From assembly GCA_019117525.1 (NCBI GenBank), contig DWZO01000084.1, positions 1 through 57,714 on the forward strand: DNA of 57,714 nucleotides. Reading direction: 5' to 3'. Made by a program: the position numbers and the translations under genes. Shown one piece after another: positions 1 through 7,767 of this stretch. Every line of letters begins with the position of its first letter. Position 1 is the stretch's first letter. Below the pieces are notes generated by a model. It had not been told where the DNA came from. It ran no database searches and was given only the letters and a program-made list of their open reading frames with translations. The stretch is from Allocoprobacillus merdigallinarum (GTDB lineage: Bacteria > Bacillota_I > Bacilli_A > Erysipelotrichales > Coprobacillaceae).

Positions 1-330
1 GATGCTCAAATTTCTCGCTGGAGGATAGGAATTCGTTCCGGCATCAGAATCGTTCTATGATGTCGTGGATATATGTATACAGCTCTGTCATTATGACATC
101 TCTATACTGATGCCAAAACGACATCATGAAAAAGAACCCACCACATTTATGTGCGTGGAGCAGTCAGTATGTATGGTGAAGGAAACAGTGCAAAGCTTAT
201 TGAGGACGTTATGAAAAGTACAAGTTTAGAAGGAAGTATCGGCATGGGATTGAATCCTATGTTATCTAGCCTGCTTGGTGTAAAAGCTATGTCAACATTA
301 TCAAACAATCAAGTCGATGAAGGGGAATAA
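1..330. other. Left-edge segment with inverted repeats and a short open frame
   Basis: No complete gene is recognised here. Two perfect inverted-repeat pairs interleave: GGCATCAG at 40-47 pairs with 107-114, and ATGATGTCGT at 57-66 pairs with 118-127, which is the geometry of a pseudoknot. A plus-strand frame opens after a stop at 127-129 and runs to TAA at 328-330; from the ATG at 169 it would encode 53 residues. It has no convincing Shine-Dalgarno site, so it could be the 3' end of a decayed gene. Function unknown. Confidence 0.35.
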
Positions 331-376
331 TCCTCTTCATTTTTTTATGAATTTTTCGCACAAAGCAATGAAAATA

Positions 377-466
377 TGATAAAATATAGACAATTTGAAA
401 TAGGTGTAGACACCTGGAGGGCAGAGAAGATACGTATTCACTTATGTGTTTTCTCTGTCTTTTTTA
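377..466 (+). promoter_or_regulatory. Extended -10 promoter with leader terminator
   Basis: TG-A-TAAAAT at 377-385 is an extended -10 box. The leader forms a small hairpin (AGGTG/CACCT, 402-415) and then a 9-bp hairpin GGCAGAGAA (420-428) with TTCTCTGTC (451-459), followed by six T. The Shine-Dalgarno site GGAGGT at 468 comes directly after the T-run. Transcripts must therefore pass an intrinsic terminator before reaching the gene at 478. Confidence 0.6.
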
Positions 467-477
467 TGGAGGTAGAA

Positions 478-777
478 ATGATAAAAATTAATGAAGATTT
501 TACTATCAAATCTTATTCACAGGGATATAAGGTTTATCGTGAGTTGCATAAGAGCGATAAAAAAGGGAACCCATTGTATGATTTTTTAGGATATGCTACT
601 GATATTCCACATGCTCTGGGAATGATTCAAAAACGCATGGAAAGAGAAAAAGTAGATGAAGGTGATTGGACATTAAAAGAAGCGATTGAACAATTCAAGG
701 CAATTCATGATGATTTATATAAGGATTTTTTAAGTATTGAACAAACTATCAAAAACCATGAAAACACTCACTCATAA
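478..777 (+). CDS. Hypothetical small soluble protein
   Basis: This is a 99-residue charged protein that I do not recognise. I start it at 478 rather than 376 because GGAGGT sits at 468-473 with good spacing and the upstream frame lies inside the leader terminator. It has no signal peptide or membrane segment. The middle is polar and the C-terminal half (roughly residues 45-95) looks helical, rich in Lys, Glu and Asp. Its 3' end overlaps the next gene by 20 bases, which suggests translational coupling. Confidence 0.6.
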   Translation: MIKINEDFTIKSYSQGYKVYRELHKSDKKGNPLYDFLGYATDIPHALGMIQKRMEREKVDEGDWTLKEAIEQFKAIHDDLYKDFLSIEQTIKNHENTHS

Positions 778-997
778 CTGGATAAGATTTTGGATTGGCT
801 ACGTAGCCCTGTTTATGATTTTATGCATGGCTGATGTAAAAACTGGATTGTTCTTTTATGGACCAATAGGGATTATGCATGGAATGTTGATAGGATATAT
901 CATATATCCAAATTTGATTGATAAGAAATTTTATATTCCATACTATTTGTATTATATTTGGACATTTGTTAACTGTTTATTGTTTATATACTTATAA
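758..997 (+). CDS. Small membrane protein, about three TM segments
   Basis: This is a 79-residue hydrophobic protein with segments around residues 8-22, 30-48 and 62-78. It overlaps the end of the preceding gene and has no clear Shine-Dalgarno site, so it probably depends on coupling to that gene. An in-frame TTG at 737 would add seven residues. No family is recognised. It lies just upstream of a consensus promoter for the next gene, so it closes a two-gene unit. Confidence 0.5.
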   Translation: MKTLTHNWIRFWIGYVALFMILCMADVKTGLFFYGPIGIMHGMLIGYIIYPNLIDKKFYIPYYLYYIWTFVNCLLFIYL

Positions 998-1034
998 ATA
1001 CAAATAACAAAAAATAGATAATAGCATATATATA

Positions 1035-1063
1035 TTGACTGAAAACAGTTAATATGATATAAT
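1035..1063 (+). promoter_or_regulatory. Near-consensus sigma-A promoter
   Basis: TTGACT (1035-1040), a 17-base spacer and TATAAT (1058-1063) with an upstream TG form a strong promoter for the nucleotidyltransferase gene. The spacer contains AAAACAGTTAA, which recurs in the same place in the promoter at 30620-30648. That could be a shared operator. Confidence 0.8.
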
Positions 1064-1091
1064 ATGTATACATTTGAAGGAGGTATGATAG

Positions 1092-1985
1092 ATGACCAAT
1101 AAAAGTTTTATTATTAATAAATTAAAAGAAAGATTAGCATGGATGAGGGAAAATACTGACTATAATGTGGCATTTATCTGTCTTCAGGGAAGCCAAAATT
1201 ATGCTATGGATACAAAAAAAAGTGATGTTGACGTTAAGTGCTTTATTGTTCCTACACTAAAGGACATGGTAAGCAATAAAAAACCAGTCAGCAAAATTTA
1301 TACTATGGATGATAACAGCATCATTGATGTTAAAGATATAAGATTGTTACCTTCATTGTTACATAAATGCAATCCATCTTATCTTGAACTTTTATATTCT
1401 GATTATTTTTTAACAAACAACTCTTATCATCGCGTACCGACTTTAAGATTGAAAAAACAATTAAAGAAAGTTCGTCATGATATTTGCAATAGAGATGTGA
1501 TGCGTTTTATGAAATGCTTAAAAGGCAATGTACATGATAGACGTAAACATATGGAAAAAGAAACAGAGACAACTGCTAAGGACATTGAAATCTATGGATA
1601 TGTTCCTAAAGACTTTCATCATTTATTGAGATATACTTACATGATTGAAGAAATCAATAGACTTGGTAAAATCAAATTTGAATCATTAATGTCTCTTGAT
1701 TTTTTAACAAAGCCGAAATTCAATGAATTAAAGCTCTACAAGACAAATCCAGTTTCAAAAGTGGAAGCCATGAGATTAGCAGATATGTATGTCAATAAAG
1801 CGGATAGAATTGTAGAAGAATTTGAAGCAAACTATAGTGGCAATATTAATGATGAAATTGATGAAAAAGTGAAACATTATGTCAATGAGTATGTAGAGTT
1901 CTGTATTGAACGTGATGTGATTACAGAATTCGTTGACAAGGTTCAACAAAAGAAATTAAAAGAAGTAGAAAGAGAAAGGAGCTAA
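1092..1985 (+). CDS. Nucleotidyltransferase domain protein (pol beta superfamily)
   Basis: This 297-residue soluble protein has the minimal nucleotidyltransferase signature near residues 33-50: LQGSQNYAMD, then SDVDVK, i.e. GS followed by DxD. The family transfers NMP from NTPs. Relatives occur in phages and RNA-repair loci, which resemble the predicted nucleotidyltransferases that read GSxxYG then SDxD. The C-terminal half is helical and highly charged and could bind nucleic acid. AAGGAGGT lies 7 bases upstream of the ATG, and the promoter at 1035 serves it. The fold is fairly secure; the substrate is unknown. Confidence 0.7.
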   Translation: MTNKSFIINKLKERLAWMRENTDYNVAFICLQGSQNYAMDTKKSDVDVKCFIVPTLKDMVSNKKPVSKIYTMDDNSIIDVKDIRLLPSLLHKCNPSYLELLYSDYFLTNNSYHRVPTLRLKKQLKKVRHDICNRDVMRFMKCLKGNVHDRRKHMEKETETTAKDIEIYGYVPKDFHHLLRYTYMIEEINRLGKIKFESLMSLDFLTKPKFNELKLYKTNPVSKVEAMRLADMYVNKADRIVEEFEANYSGNINDEIDEKVKHYVNEYVEFCIERDVITEFVDKVQQKKLKEVERERS

Positions 1986-1987
1986 GT

Positions 1988-2035
1988 TATAATTTTATAG
2001 AATCTGAAAAGCTACCTTTTATGGTGGCTTTTTTT
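1988..2035 (+). promoter_or_regulatory. TATAAT box and terminator hairpin before the next gene
   Basis: AAGCTACC (2009-2016) pairs with GGTGGCTT (2023-2030) around a TTTTAT loop and is followed by a seven-T run. TATAAT at 1988-1993 could be a -10 box with a weak -35. The hairpin may simply end the upstream gene, but the AGGAGGG of the next gene follows immediately, as at other leader terminators in this window. Confidence 0.5.
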
Positions 2036-2053
2036 CTTAGGAGGGATACAAGC

Positions 2054-2533
2054 ATGACTTTAGAAGAATTAAAAAATATTAGTAATGAAATCAAGATAAG
2101 AAATCTGACATCTCAAAATATGATTCAACATTGCTTTATTTATAATCCAACAGAGGAAGATATTCAAAATCTTGTTAAGATGAAACTCATATATCATGAG
2201 CATAAGGATTCAGATTTCTTTACATTTGGAAAGTGGAAGCGTCCAAACAATGAAATGATTTCCTTTTTGAATGTAAAGATAGATATTCAATGCAATGAAG
2301 AAGGATGTGTAGCTTATACATGCTTCTTTGCTACTGAAGGAGGAAATAATAATAATCGAGGATATCTGAATTTAAAAGAAAACGAAATCATAGGAGTTAT
2401 TCATAATCATCAATTTGGTTATTCAAAGTATGAGTCACTTAATTTTTATTTAGATATGTTATGTAGAGATAGAGAAACAAGACCTGATTTCTCTATATAT
2501 CAAGAAATTCAAAAAGCAACAGCTTTATGTTAG
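2054..2533 (+). CDS. Hypothetical protein
   Basis: This is a 159-residue soluble protein with no family I can name. I prefer ATG 2054 over 2021 because AGGAGGG lies at 2039-2045 and the longer start sits inside the terminator. Visible features are an HNHQFGY segment near residue 122, an asparagine-rich stretch around residue 101, and three Cys residues. It follows the nucleotidyltransferase and precedes a nuclease-like gene with a short gap. Confidence 0.6.
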   Translation: MTLEELKNISNEIKIRNLTSQNMIQHCFIYNPTEEDIQNLVKMKLIYHEHKDSDFFTFGKWKRPNNEMISFLNVKIDIQCNEEGCVAYTCFFATEGGNNNNRGYLNLKENEIIGVIHNHQFGYSKYESLNFYLDMLCRDRETRPDFSIYQEIQKATALC

Positions 2534-2569
2534 AAAATTTATTGGGATTTTACCCAGGAGTGAAAGGAG

Positions 2570-3064
2570 TTGGAATTAAGAAATCTATTCCCTAATGAAG
2601 CTTTGGATTTTACACCATGGCTAGCAAAAAACAATTTAATACCAGATATCATTCATACCCTCAACCTCTTTGATAATCCTATCCATCTCTATAAGACTGA
2701 AGTTTCAGTAGGAGACTATCGTTTAGATATGATTTACAAAGAATCTGGAGGGAAGGGGAGTCTGATAGTAGAAAATCAATATGGCGACAGCGACTCCCGA
2801 CATCTCGGACAAATCATCGTTTATTCCAAGCTGACTCATATACCTAAAATACTGTGGATATGTGACAAGGTGTGCTTGGAGCATCGAAGAATATCCGAGA
2901 GTTTGAATGGTATCGAGATAATCCCAGTGTCTATGGAGATTGTTCCTAGAGCAGAGGGAGGATACTTCCTTAAATCTCACATATATGGCAACTATAACCG
3001 AGTTTTGACTTATCGACTTGGGGAAGATTGTGAGGTTTTGGGAAGGATTATAAATGGAGTGTAG
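2570..3064 (+). CDS. PD-(D/E)XK-like endonuclease fragment (DUF4268-associated type)
   Basis: This 164-residue protein contains GDYRLDM then LIVENQYGDSDSRHLGQII and a later ILWICD. That arrangement matches the hydrophobic-D, then xENQ, then HLGQxxxY core of PD-(D/E)XK-type proteins often fused to DUF4268. The putative catalytic residues are Asp in RLDM and Glu in ENQ. Typical relatives are about twice as long, so this copy lacks the C-terminal domain. The start is TTG at 2570, served by AGGAG about ten bases upstream. Codon composition in 2770-2960 is richer in C than in the neighbours, which hints at separate ancestry. Confidence 0.55.
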   Translation: MELRNLFPNEALDFTPWLAKNNLIPDIIHTLNLFDNPIHLYKTEVSVGDYRLDMIYKESGGKGSLIVENQYGDSDSRHLGQIIVYSKLTHIPKILWICDKVCLEHRRISESLNGIEIIPVSMEIVPRAEGGYFLKSHIYGNYNRVLTYRLGEDCEVLGRIINGV

Positions 3065-3103
3065 ATATAATTTCTTTTGAAAAAAGCATGAGGAGGTAGG
3101 AGA

Positions 3104-3544
3104 ATGGAAATCACAATAAACTCAAATATATTAATTGGAAGTATTATTGCAATTATAGTCATTGTTTTTAGTCTAATAGGACTATTTTGTGATGAAGATG
3201 AAAAACTTCTGTCTCATATGGGATATTTTGCTTGTTTCTTTTTTGGAACATCAGCGTTAGCGTTAGTCCTTTTTGGAAACAGTGTATTATATTCTGAAAA
3301 TACGGTATTTCTAACAGAAATTCCTAATACTCATGAATATTATATTTATCATCAAGGAGATGAACAAAGTTCATTGCAGTATATGGAAGGAAATAAATTG
3401 ATAACTGACAAAGTCAATGATTTAGAGATTATCTATGATGCCAAAGATGAACCTTATATGGAAATAGAGGAAGGGAAAAGCATCATCAATCAGACAATAG
3501 AAAAAAATGTAACTATTCATATGACTGTTGAGGGAAATGAATAG
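3104..3544 (+). CDS. Small membrane protein, paralogue 1 of 5
   Basis: This is the first of five consecutive paralogues (3.1-5.4 kb). It has 146 residues, two N-terminal membrane segments (about 8-28 and 38-58) and a C-terminal domain outside the membrane. The family signature is visible as MEGNKL, YDAKDEPYMEI and VTIHM, matching YLDGxEL, YDxxxxPYxxI and VVIHL in its sisters. AGGAGG precedes the ATG. Function unknown. Tandem duplication is clear from the shared architecture. Confidence 0.7.
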   Translation: MEITINSNILIGSIIAIIVIVFSLIGLFCDEDEKLLSHMGYFACFFFGTSALALVLFGNSVLYSENTVFLTEIPNTHEYYIYHQGDEQSSLQYMEGNKLITDKVNDLEIIYDAKDEPYMEIEEGKSIINQTIEKNVTIHMTVEGNE

Positions 3545-3589
3545 ACTTGAGATGCCAAAATGGCATTTCAAGATGTGAGGAGGTAATAG

Positions 3590-4051
3590 ATGGCAAATGT
3601 AATTATTATACTCGGAATAATTTTTTTAATCATTGGATGCGTTTATGCTATATATTGTTTCATAAATGAAATGGGCTTATATATGACGATATTCTTTTCT
3701 GTGTTTTGTTTGGTCATAGGTGGGATACTCATAAAAGATGGAATAGATAGGAAGAACGCTAAAGAACAAGAACAAATGAGAAACGAGATTGTTGATATTG
3801 ATGAAAGAACTGTTGTTCTCAAAGAATTACCAGAGCAATCATCGTATTATGAGGTTCAGAATTTGTCTGGTGGTACAAAGATAAAATATTTGGATGGCAA
3901 AGAATTAGTGACCTTAAATATTGATAATTATAGAGAATTCTATGATGCTAAGAATCAACCATATATTGAAATCAAAGAGAGCAAAAATACATACGGTGAC
4001 GTGCTAGAAACAAATGTTGTTATTCATTTGAAGGAGCTAGAAGATGAGTAA
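3590..4051 (+). CDS. Small membrane protein, paralogue 2 of 5
   Basis: This is a 153-residue paralogue with TM segments near residues 4-24 and 28-46, a short charged linker, and a C-terminal domain. The domain carries IKYLDGKELVTL, FYDAKNQPYIEI and TNVVIHL. The copy is close to the family consensus and to paralogue 4. GAGGAGG sits just upstream. Its last codons overlap the start of the third paralogue by 8 bases, so the two are co-translated. No enzymatic motif is visible. Confidence 0.7.
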   Translation: MANVIIILGIIFLIIGCVYAIYCFINEMGLYMTIFFSVFCLVIGGILIKDGIDRKNAKEQEQMRNEIVDIDERTVVLKELPEQSSYYEVQNLSGGTKIKYLDGKELVTLNIDNYREFYDAKNQPYIEIKESKNTYGDVLETNVVIHLKELEDE

Positions 4052-4475
4052 TAATGAACTTTTCCTTTATATAGGATTCGCATGTTTCTTCTTTGCGTTT
4101 ATAGCTTTCTTGCAATTTCTTCGGGATGATTATGATATTGTTATGAAGGAGTTTAGAGAAAGAGTATCCTTTTTCATCATTTCTATAATCGTAGGATTCT
4201 TATGTTTGATTCCTGTGACGACATCTACTCAGGAAAATACTATCAAACTCAAGCCTATACCTGAACAAGGAACTTATTACACGTATCAAGAGATTGATAA
4301 AACAATACGATATTTAGATGGGAGCGAATTAAAGAGCATGAAAGCAAATAGCTGTAAGGTTCTTTTTGATATTAATGATGATAGGCAGCCATATATGGTG
4401 AAAACTGATAATTATAATATTTATGGTAATAAAATTAAAACAGAAGTCATTGTTCATCTTAAATATAATTCTTAA
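4044..4475 (+). CDS. Small membrane protein, paralogue 3 of 5
   Basis: This is a 143-residue paralogue with two TM helices (about 5-25 and 45-62) and the family domain: IRYLDGSEL, DDRQPYMV and TEVIVHL. The IExxK motif of its sisters is degenerate here (VKTDNYN). The start overlaps the stop of paralogue 2. Function unknown; sequence divergence suggests the array is old rather than a recent amplification. Confidence 0.7.
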   Translation: MSNNELFLYIGFACFFFAFIAFLQFLRDDYDIVMKEFRERVSFFIISIIVGFLCLIPVTTSTQENTIKLKPIPEQGTYYTYQEIDKTIRYLDGSELKSMKANSCKVLFDINDDRQPYMVKTDNYNIYGNKIKTEVIVHLKYNS

Positions 4476-4492
4476 TAGAAGAGGTGATGATT

Positions 4493-4909
4493 TTGATAAG
4501 ATTTAATATAGTCATGATTTTATGTCTTACAGGAATTTTGACTCTTTCTATTTATATGCATAAAAAAACTGAAGATAATTACTTTTTTCCTATTTTTACC
4601 TGTGTAATAACGATTTTAGTTCTTGGATGTGCTTTAATAGAAAGTTGCATCACGTCTACCGAAGAAAGCATTGTTTATCTGGAACAAATGCCAGACGAAT
4701 CCAAATGCTATTATCACTATACAAACAAAGAAGATAATAGAACAATAAAGTATTTAGATGGAGCAGAAATGGTTACATTGCCCGTTGACGAATACAGGTT
4801 ATATTATGACTCGGATGATAAACCATACATGAAAATTGAAGAAAATAAGAATCTTTTTGGTAGAACCGTTCAAACGAAAGTGGTTGTCCATCTGGAAAAA
4901 TTAGAGTAA
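4493..4909 (+). CDS. Small membrane protein, paralogue 4 of 5
   Basis: This is a roughly 138-residue paralogue. I prefer the TTG start at 4493, eight bases after AGAGG; GTG 4484 and ATG 4487 lie inside or too close to that site. It has two TM segments in the first 55 residues, then IKYLDGAEMVTL, YYDSDDKPYMKIEENKN and TKVVVHL. The PYMKIE segment is shared with paralogues 1 and 2. No function can be assigned. Confidence 0.65.
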   Translation: MIRFNIVMILCLTGILTLSIYMHKKTEDNYFFPIFTCVITILVLGCALIESCITSTEESIVYLEQMPDESKCYYHYTNKEDNRTIKYLDGAEMVTLPVDEYRLYYDSDDKPYMKIEENKNLFGRTVQTKVVVHLEKLE

Positions 4910-4929
4910 TAAGAGTAACGGAGGTATAT

Positions 4930-5355
4930 ATGATAATAGCTGTAAGTCTAATATTAATGGGGATATTCTTATTTTGTTTATGTATTTATTTTATGTCCGA
5001 ATTTTGTGATATGCTTGGGTTTATATGTGTTATTTTAGCCTCGATTTCTTTTGCTGTTGGGATTTTTTATCCAATAAATGAGAAAACAACAAAATACTAT
5101 ATCGTTTATGAAATGAAAAATAATGAAAATGTAGCCTTGCTAGATAGCAACAGCGACGAATATATAATGAAGTATATAGAAGATAATGAATTGAAGACAA
5201 TAGATGAAGACAAGTCTGATACCAAAATTTATTTTGATGCTGAAAAGCCATTTATCGAGGTGGAAAGAATACAAACTCTATTCTTTAGTGGGACGTCTAT
5301 GAGCTTGCATTTTCAAACACAAAAACAGATGGAAAAATTGATAGAAAATGAATAA
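4930..5355 (+). CDS. Small membrane protein, paralogue 5 of 5 (divergent)
   Basis: This is a 141-residue, most divergent copy with two TM segments (about 2-22 and 30-47). The family domain is recognisable only in outline: MKYIEDNELKTI, FDAEKPFIEVE and SLHFQ. The PY dipeptide of its sisters is PF here. GGAGGT precedes the ATG. It closes the array and is followed after 27 bases by an unrelated soluble gene. Confidence 0.65.
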   Translation: MIIAVSLILMGIFLFCLCIYFMSEFCDMLGFICVILASISFAVGIFYPINEKTTKYYIVYEMKNNENVALLDSNSDEYIMKYIEDNELKTIDEDKSDTKIYFDAEKPFIEVERIQTLFFSGTSMSLHFQTQKQMEKLIENE

Positions 5356-5382
5356 CCTTATCCTAAATAGGAGGAGTAATAT

Positions 5383-6084
5383 ATGGATAAAACAAATCAA
5401 AGTATCGAACAGATATTTACAGACCCAAAAAATCTTGATAACTTCTTAGAAAATCCCAAGGAGTTAGAATATATATTATACGAACTTCTGACTCAAGGTG
5501 ATAATATACGTTTCATTCAAATACTGACATTATTAAAAAGAAGGTTAAATCAAATAACTAGAACGTCTGAAGAAAATAATGAAAAAGCATATAAAATTGG
5601 ATGTGCTGAAGGAATGTTAAATCTCTGCATGAAAATTGTCACTTTTAATTCTGAAAAAGAAATGAAAGAAATGAATTCCTCTGAGAATTTAGTAGAGAAT
5701 ATAGAAAACAATTGCTGGCATAGCACATTGGTAGACAATCCAGATGAAGATGGCCAATATTATGTTTTCATATCTAATTGTATGGATAACTCTAATGAAG
5801 TGCGCAAACTTGAATATAAAAACAAGCAATGGGATATATCAGATAATGATTATGATAGAATTTTGGCATGGAAGCCTATAGCAAGAAAAATCATATTTGA
5901 TGAAGAAGCATGGTTAAAAAATCATATTAATGAAATACAAACAGCTTTTCATAATGATAAAATACAATATAATGATTGCTTTATTGCAGAGACTTTAGAA
6001 GAGTGTATAAGTGAATATGAATATTTCTTATGGGCAGGATATGTACGATTTATCGACGATATATTTGTAATAATAGTTATTTGA
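5383..6084 (+). CDS. Hypothetical protein with a DUF551-like segment
   Basis: This is a 233-residue soluble protein. Residues about 110-165 read W-STLVDNPDEDGQYYVF, then ...W...AWKPI, the pattern of the small phage-associated DUF551 domain (W, LPxxxGxYLV, then Wxxx...AWMP). The N-terminal 90 residues are helical and acidic, and the C-terminal part is Glu/Tyr-rich. DUF551 has no known biochemical role. AGGAGGAG precedes the ATG. The match is by motif only. Confidence 0.55.
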   Translation: MDKTNQSIEQIFTDPKNLDNFLENPKELEYILYELLTQGDNIRFIQILTLLKRRLNQITRTSEENNEKAYKIGCAEGMLNLCMKIVTFNSEKEMKEMNSSENLVENIENNCWHSTLVDNPDEDGQYYVFISNCMDNSNEVRKLEYKNKQWDISDNDYDRILAWKPIARKIIFDEEAWLKNHINEIQTAFHNDKIQYNDCFIAETLEECISEYEYFLWAGYVRFIDDIFVIIVI

Positions 6085-6143
6085 TTCGCTTTTTGCTAAT
6101 GTAAATTATCCAAAGAAAGATAAAAAAGGGGAAAAGAAGACAG

Positions 6144-6527
6144 ATGAATAACAAAAAAAATTATGAAATCAAAACGGATGAAGATTACAATATCTATATA
6201 TTGGCTACATCCTATGAAATAGATGACCTTATTAAAATGAAAGAAGGGTTATTGTCTAATCCACGTGGATATTCTAAAAAGGAGTTATCTAAGGCAATAG
6301 AACTTTATAATACAGAGGAGTTTATAAATATAAGAGAAGACCTTTTGAAAGATAATATTGTGGCATCCTATGAAGTAACACTTATTATTGATGATTTTGG
6401 TAAAGACTTTTATTCGATTTATGATGAACCAGAGATAGATGAGTATTTAAAAGGATTTTCAAATGAAAGATTTCGTATAAAGAATATAAAACATTTAAAG
6501 GCTTTGAAAAGATATAAAAATTACTAA
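6144..6527 (+). CDS. Hypothetical acidic protein
   Basis: This is a 127-residue soluble, acidic, Lys/Asp-rich protein with no recognised family and no membrane segment. A GGGG-containing Shine-Dalgarno site lies about 16 bases upstream of the ATG. It follows the DUF551-like gene by 59 bases and precedes two micro-proteins, so it may be part of the same plus-strand transcript. Confidence 0.55.
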   Translation: MNNKKNYEIKTDEDYNIYILATSYEIDDLIKMKEGLLSNPRGYSKKELSKAIELYNTEEFINIREDLLKDNIVASYEVTLIIDDFGKDFYSIYDEPEIDEYLKGFSNERFRIKNIKHLKALKRYKNY

Positions 6528-6590
6528 TTGGTTTCAATCAAAAATAAGTATTAACAAAAACAAAAAAAACAAAATATCAGAGGTGATACA

Positions 6591-6743
6591 ATGACTATAG
6601 GAGATATAATACCTTTATTTCTTAAGCTATTTGCTCAATCGTGGGGACTCTGCTTTTTGGCTATTTTTGCATGTATGAGCCTAAGTTTCTTGTTTTTGAT
6701 TATGATGGAACCAGTATTTAGAAAGTTAGATAAGAATACCTAA
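6591..6743 (+). CDS. 50-residue single-pass membrane peptide
   Basis: This short gene has a good Shine-Dalgarno site (AGAGGTGA at 6580) and encodes one long hydrophobic helix (about residues 5-40) with a charged tail ending RKLDKNT. It is comparable in size to small phage or plasmid membrane peptides. Function unknown. Confidence 0.5.
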   Translation: MTIGDIIPLFLKLFAQSWGLCFLAIFACMSLSFLFLIMMEPVFRKLDKNT

Positions 6744-6777
6744 CCAAAAGTAGATAGAATTTTTGAAAGGTGATGAA

Positions 6778-6921
6778 ATGAATTATGTTTTGATGATGAT
6801 AGTTTGTGGAATGATTGTTAATGGGTTTAGATTAACCATCAATAAAAAAATGGCTAAGGGCATGATAATGTACGCCTTAGCTATTGTTCTAACTGTATAT
6901 AGTATTTCATGGCTTGGATAA
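6778..6921 (+). CDS. 47-residue two-helix membrane peptide
   Basis: AAAGGTGATG precedes the ATG. The product has two hydrophobic stretches (residues 2-15 and 28-45) separated by a basic turn with RLTINKKMAK. It is directly downstream of the 50-residue peptide, so the two may act together. Function unknown. The stop codon touches the terminator of the convergent gene. Confidence 0.5.
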   Translation: MNYVLMMIVCGMIVNGFRLTINKKMAKGMIMYALAIVLTVYSISWLG

Positions 6922-6951
6922 AAAAAGAGATGGCAAGCTATTTGCCATCTT
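6920..6951 (-). terminator. Terminator of the minus-strand membrane protein
   Basis: AGATGGCAA (6928-6936) pairs with TTGCCATCT (6942-6950) around a five-base loop. Read on the minus strand it is followed by a T-run. The hairpin overlaps the last codons of the gene at 6938. Confidence 0.75.
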
Positions 6952-7429
6952 CTTCACCTGTAAAGAAACCATCTAATAAACTATCAATTTCTTTATCAAG
7001 TTTAGCATCGTCTTCAACTATAGGAGTATAGTTAGAAGTTGATACTTTTTGCTGAGTGTCTTTATTGACATCATTCAACATTGCCAAAAGCTCCTCTTTA
7101 GAGAAGTTTGACATGAGTGCTCTAAGTAATGGAGCATTTTGTTGGTCAGCAGCCTTAATATGTGCTTCCAACATATCTGCATTTGCAGAAATTTTGGCTT
7201 GTTCAACTTTAGCTCTTTCAACCTTAACTTTTTCTCTGTGAGCAAGTAAGTTAAGAACTGCACTTCCAATAATAGCAAAGATAGCCATTATGAATAAGAT
7301 AATTAGTGCAATTTGTACCAAGTTAAACATTCCTTCAACATTGTTCATGGCAGCAGTATTTTCTGCGTATGCCTGTTCATACTGTGATGCTAAATCTGCA
7401 TATGAAGATAAAGTTATAAAGTTTGCCAT
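6938..7429 (-). CDS. Membrane protein with coiled-coil tail
   Basis: This is a 163-residue protein with a short N-terminal segment, one strong TM helix (about 37-62), a long charged helical stretch (about 65-125) likely to form a coiled coil, and an acidic C-terminus. No family is recognised. GGGAG lies upstream of the ATG on the minus strand. It is the only minus-strand gene in this neighbourhood and has its own promoter and leader terminator (7604-7662). Confidence 0.65.
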   Translation of the reverse strand: MANFITLSSYADLASQYEQAYAENTAAMNNVEGMFNLVQIALIILFIMAIFAIIGSAVLNLLAHREKVKVERAKVEQAKISANADMLEAHIKAADQQNAPLLRALMSNFSKEELLAMLNDVNKDTQQKVSTSNYTPIVEDDAKLDKEIDSLLDGFFTGEEDGK

Positions 7430-7603
7430 AATATTCTCCCTTCCGATACATTCAAATGAATATACCTCACCCTGGCAAAGAATATATATTTTATAGTTTA
7501 TATATTCAGGTGGCCTAAATTTATTAGGACTTGAAATGAATAGTTGATATTTAATCCATAAATGATGTGAAGTGAAGAAAGATAAATATCAGACTCCCAA
7601 AAC

Positions 7604-7662
7604 ACAAAAAAGAGACTTTGAAATAAAGTCTCAAGTCGGAATAAATATACATATATATTATA
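7604..7662 (-). promoter_or_regulatory. Minus-strand extended -10 promoter with leader terminator
   Basis: On the minus strand TG-C-TATAAT occupies 7665-7657. About 25 bases into the transcript GAGACTTT and AAAGTCTC form an 8-bp hairpin followed by six or seven T, and the gene start at 7429 lies about 175 bases further on. The intervening leader also contains CCTAATAAATTTAGG, a possible second hairpin. Nothing else is visible in 7430-7603. Confidence 0.6.
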
Positions 7663-7767
7663 GCATCAACATTGCTATTTGTAATAAAACGAAATATTTT
7701 AATTATATATTTAGAAAATAACTAAAGTCATGCTTGATATGATAAAATAAAGATGTGGAGGTGGAAC

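Noticed and set aside
6938..7496. Plus-strand ORFs opposite the minus-strand membrane protein
   Set aside because: They are shadows. The minus-strand gene has a promoter, a Shine-Dalgarno site and a terminator.
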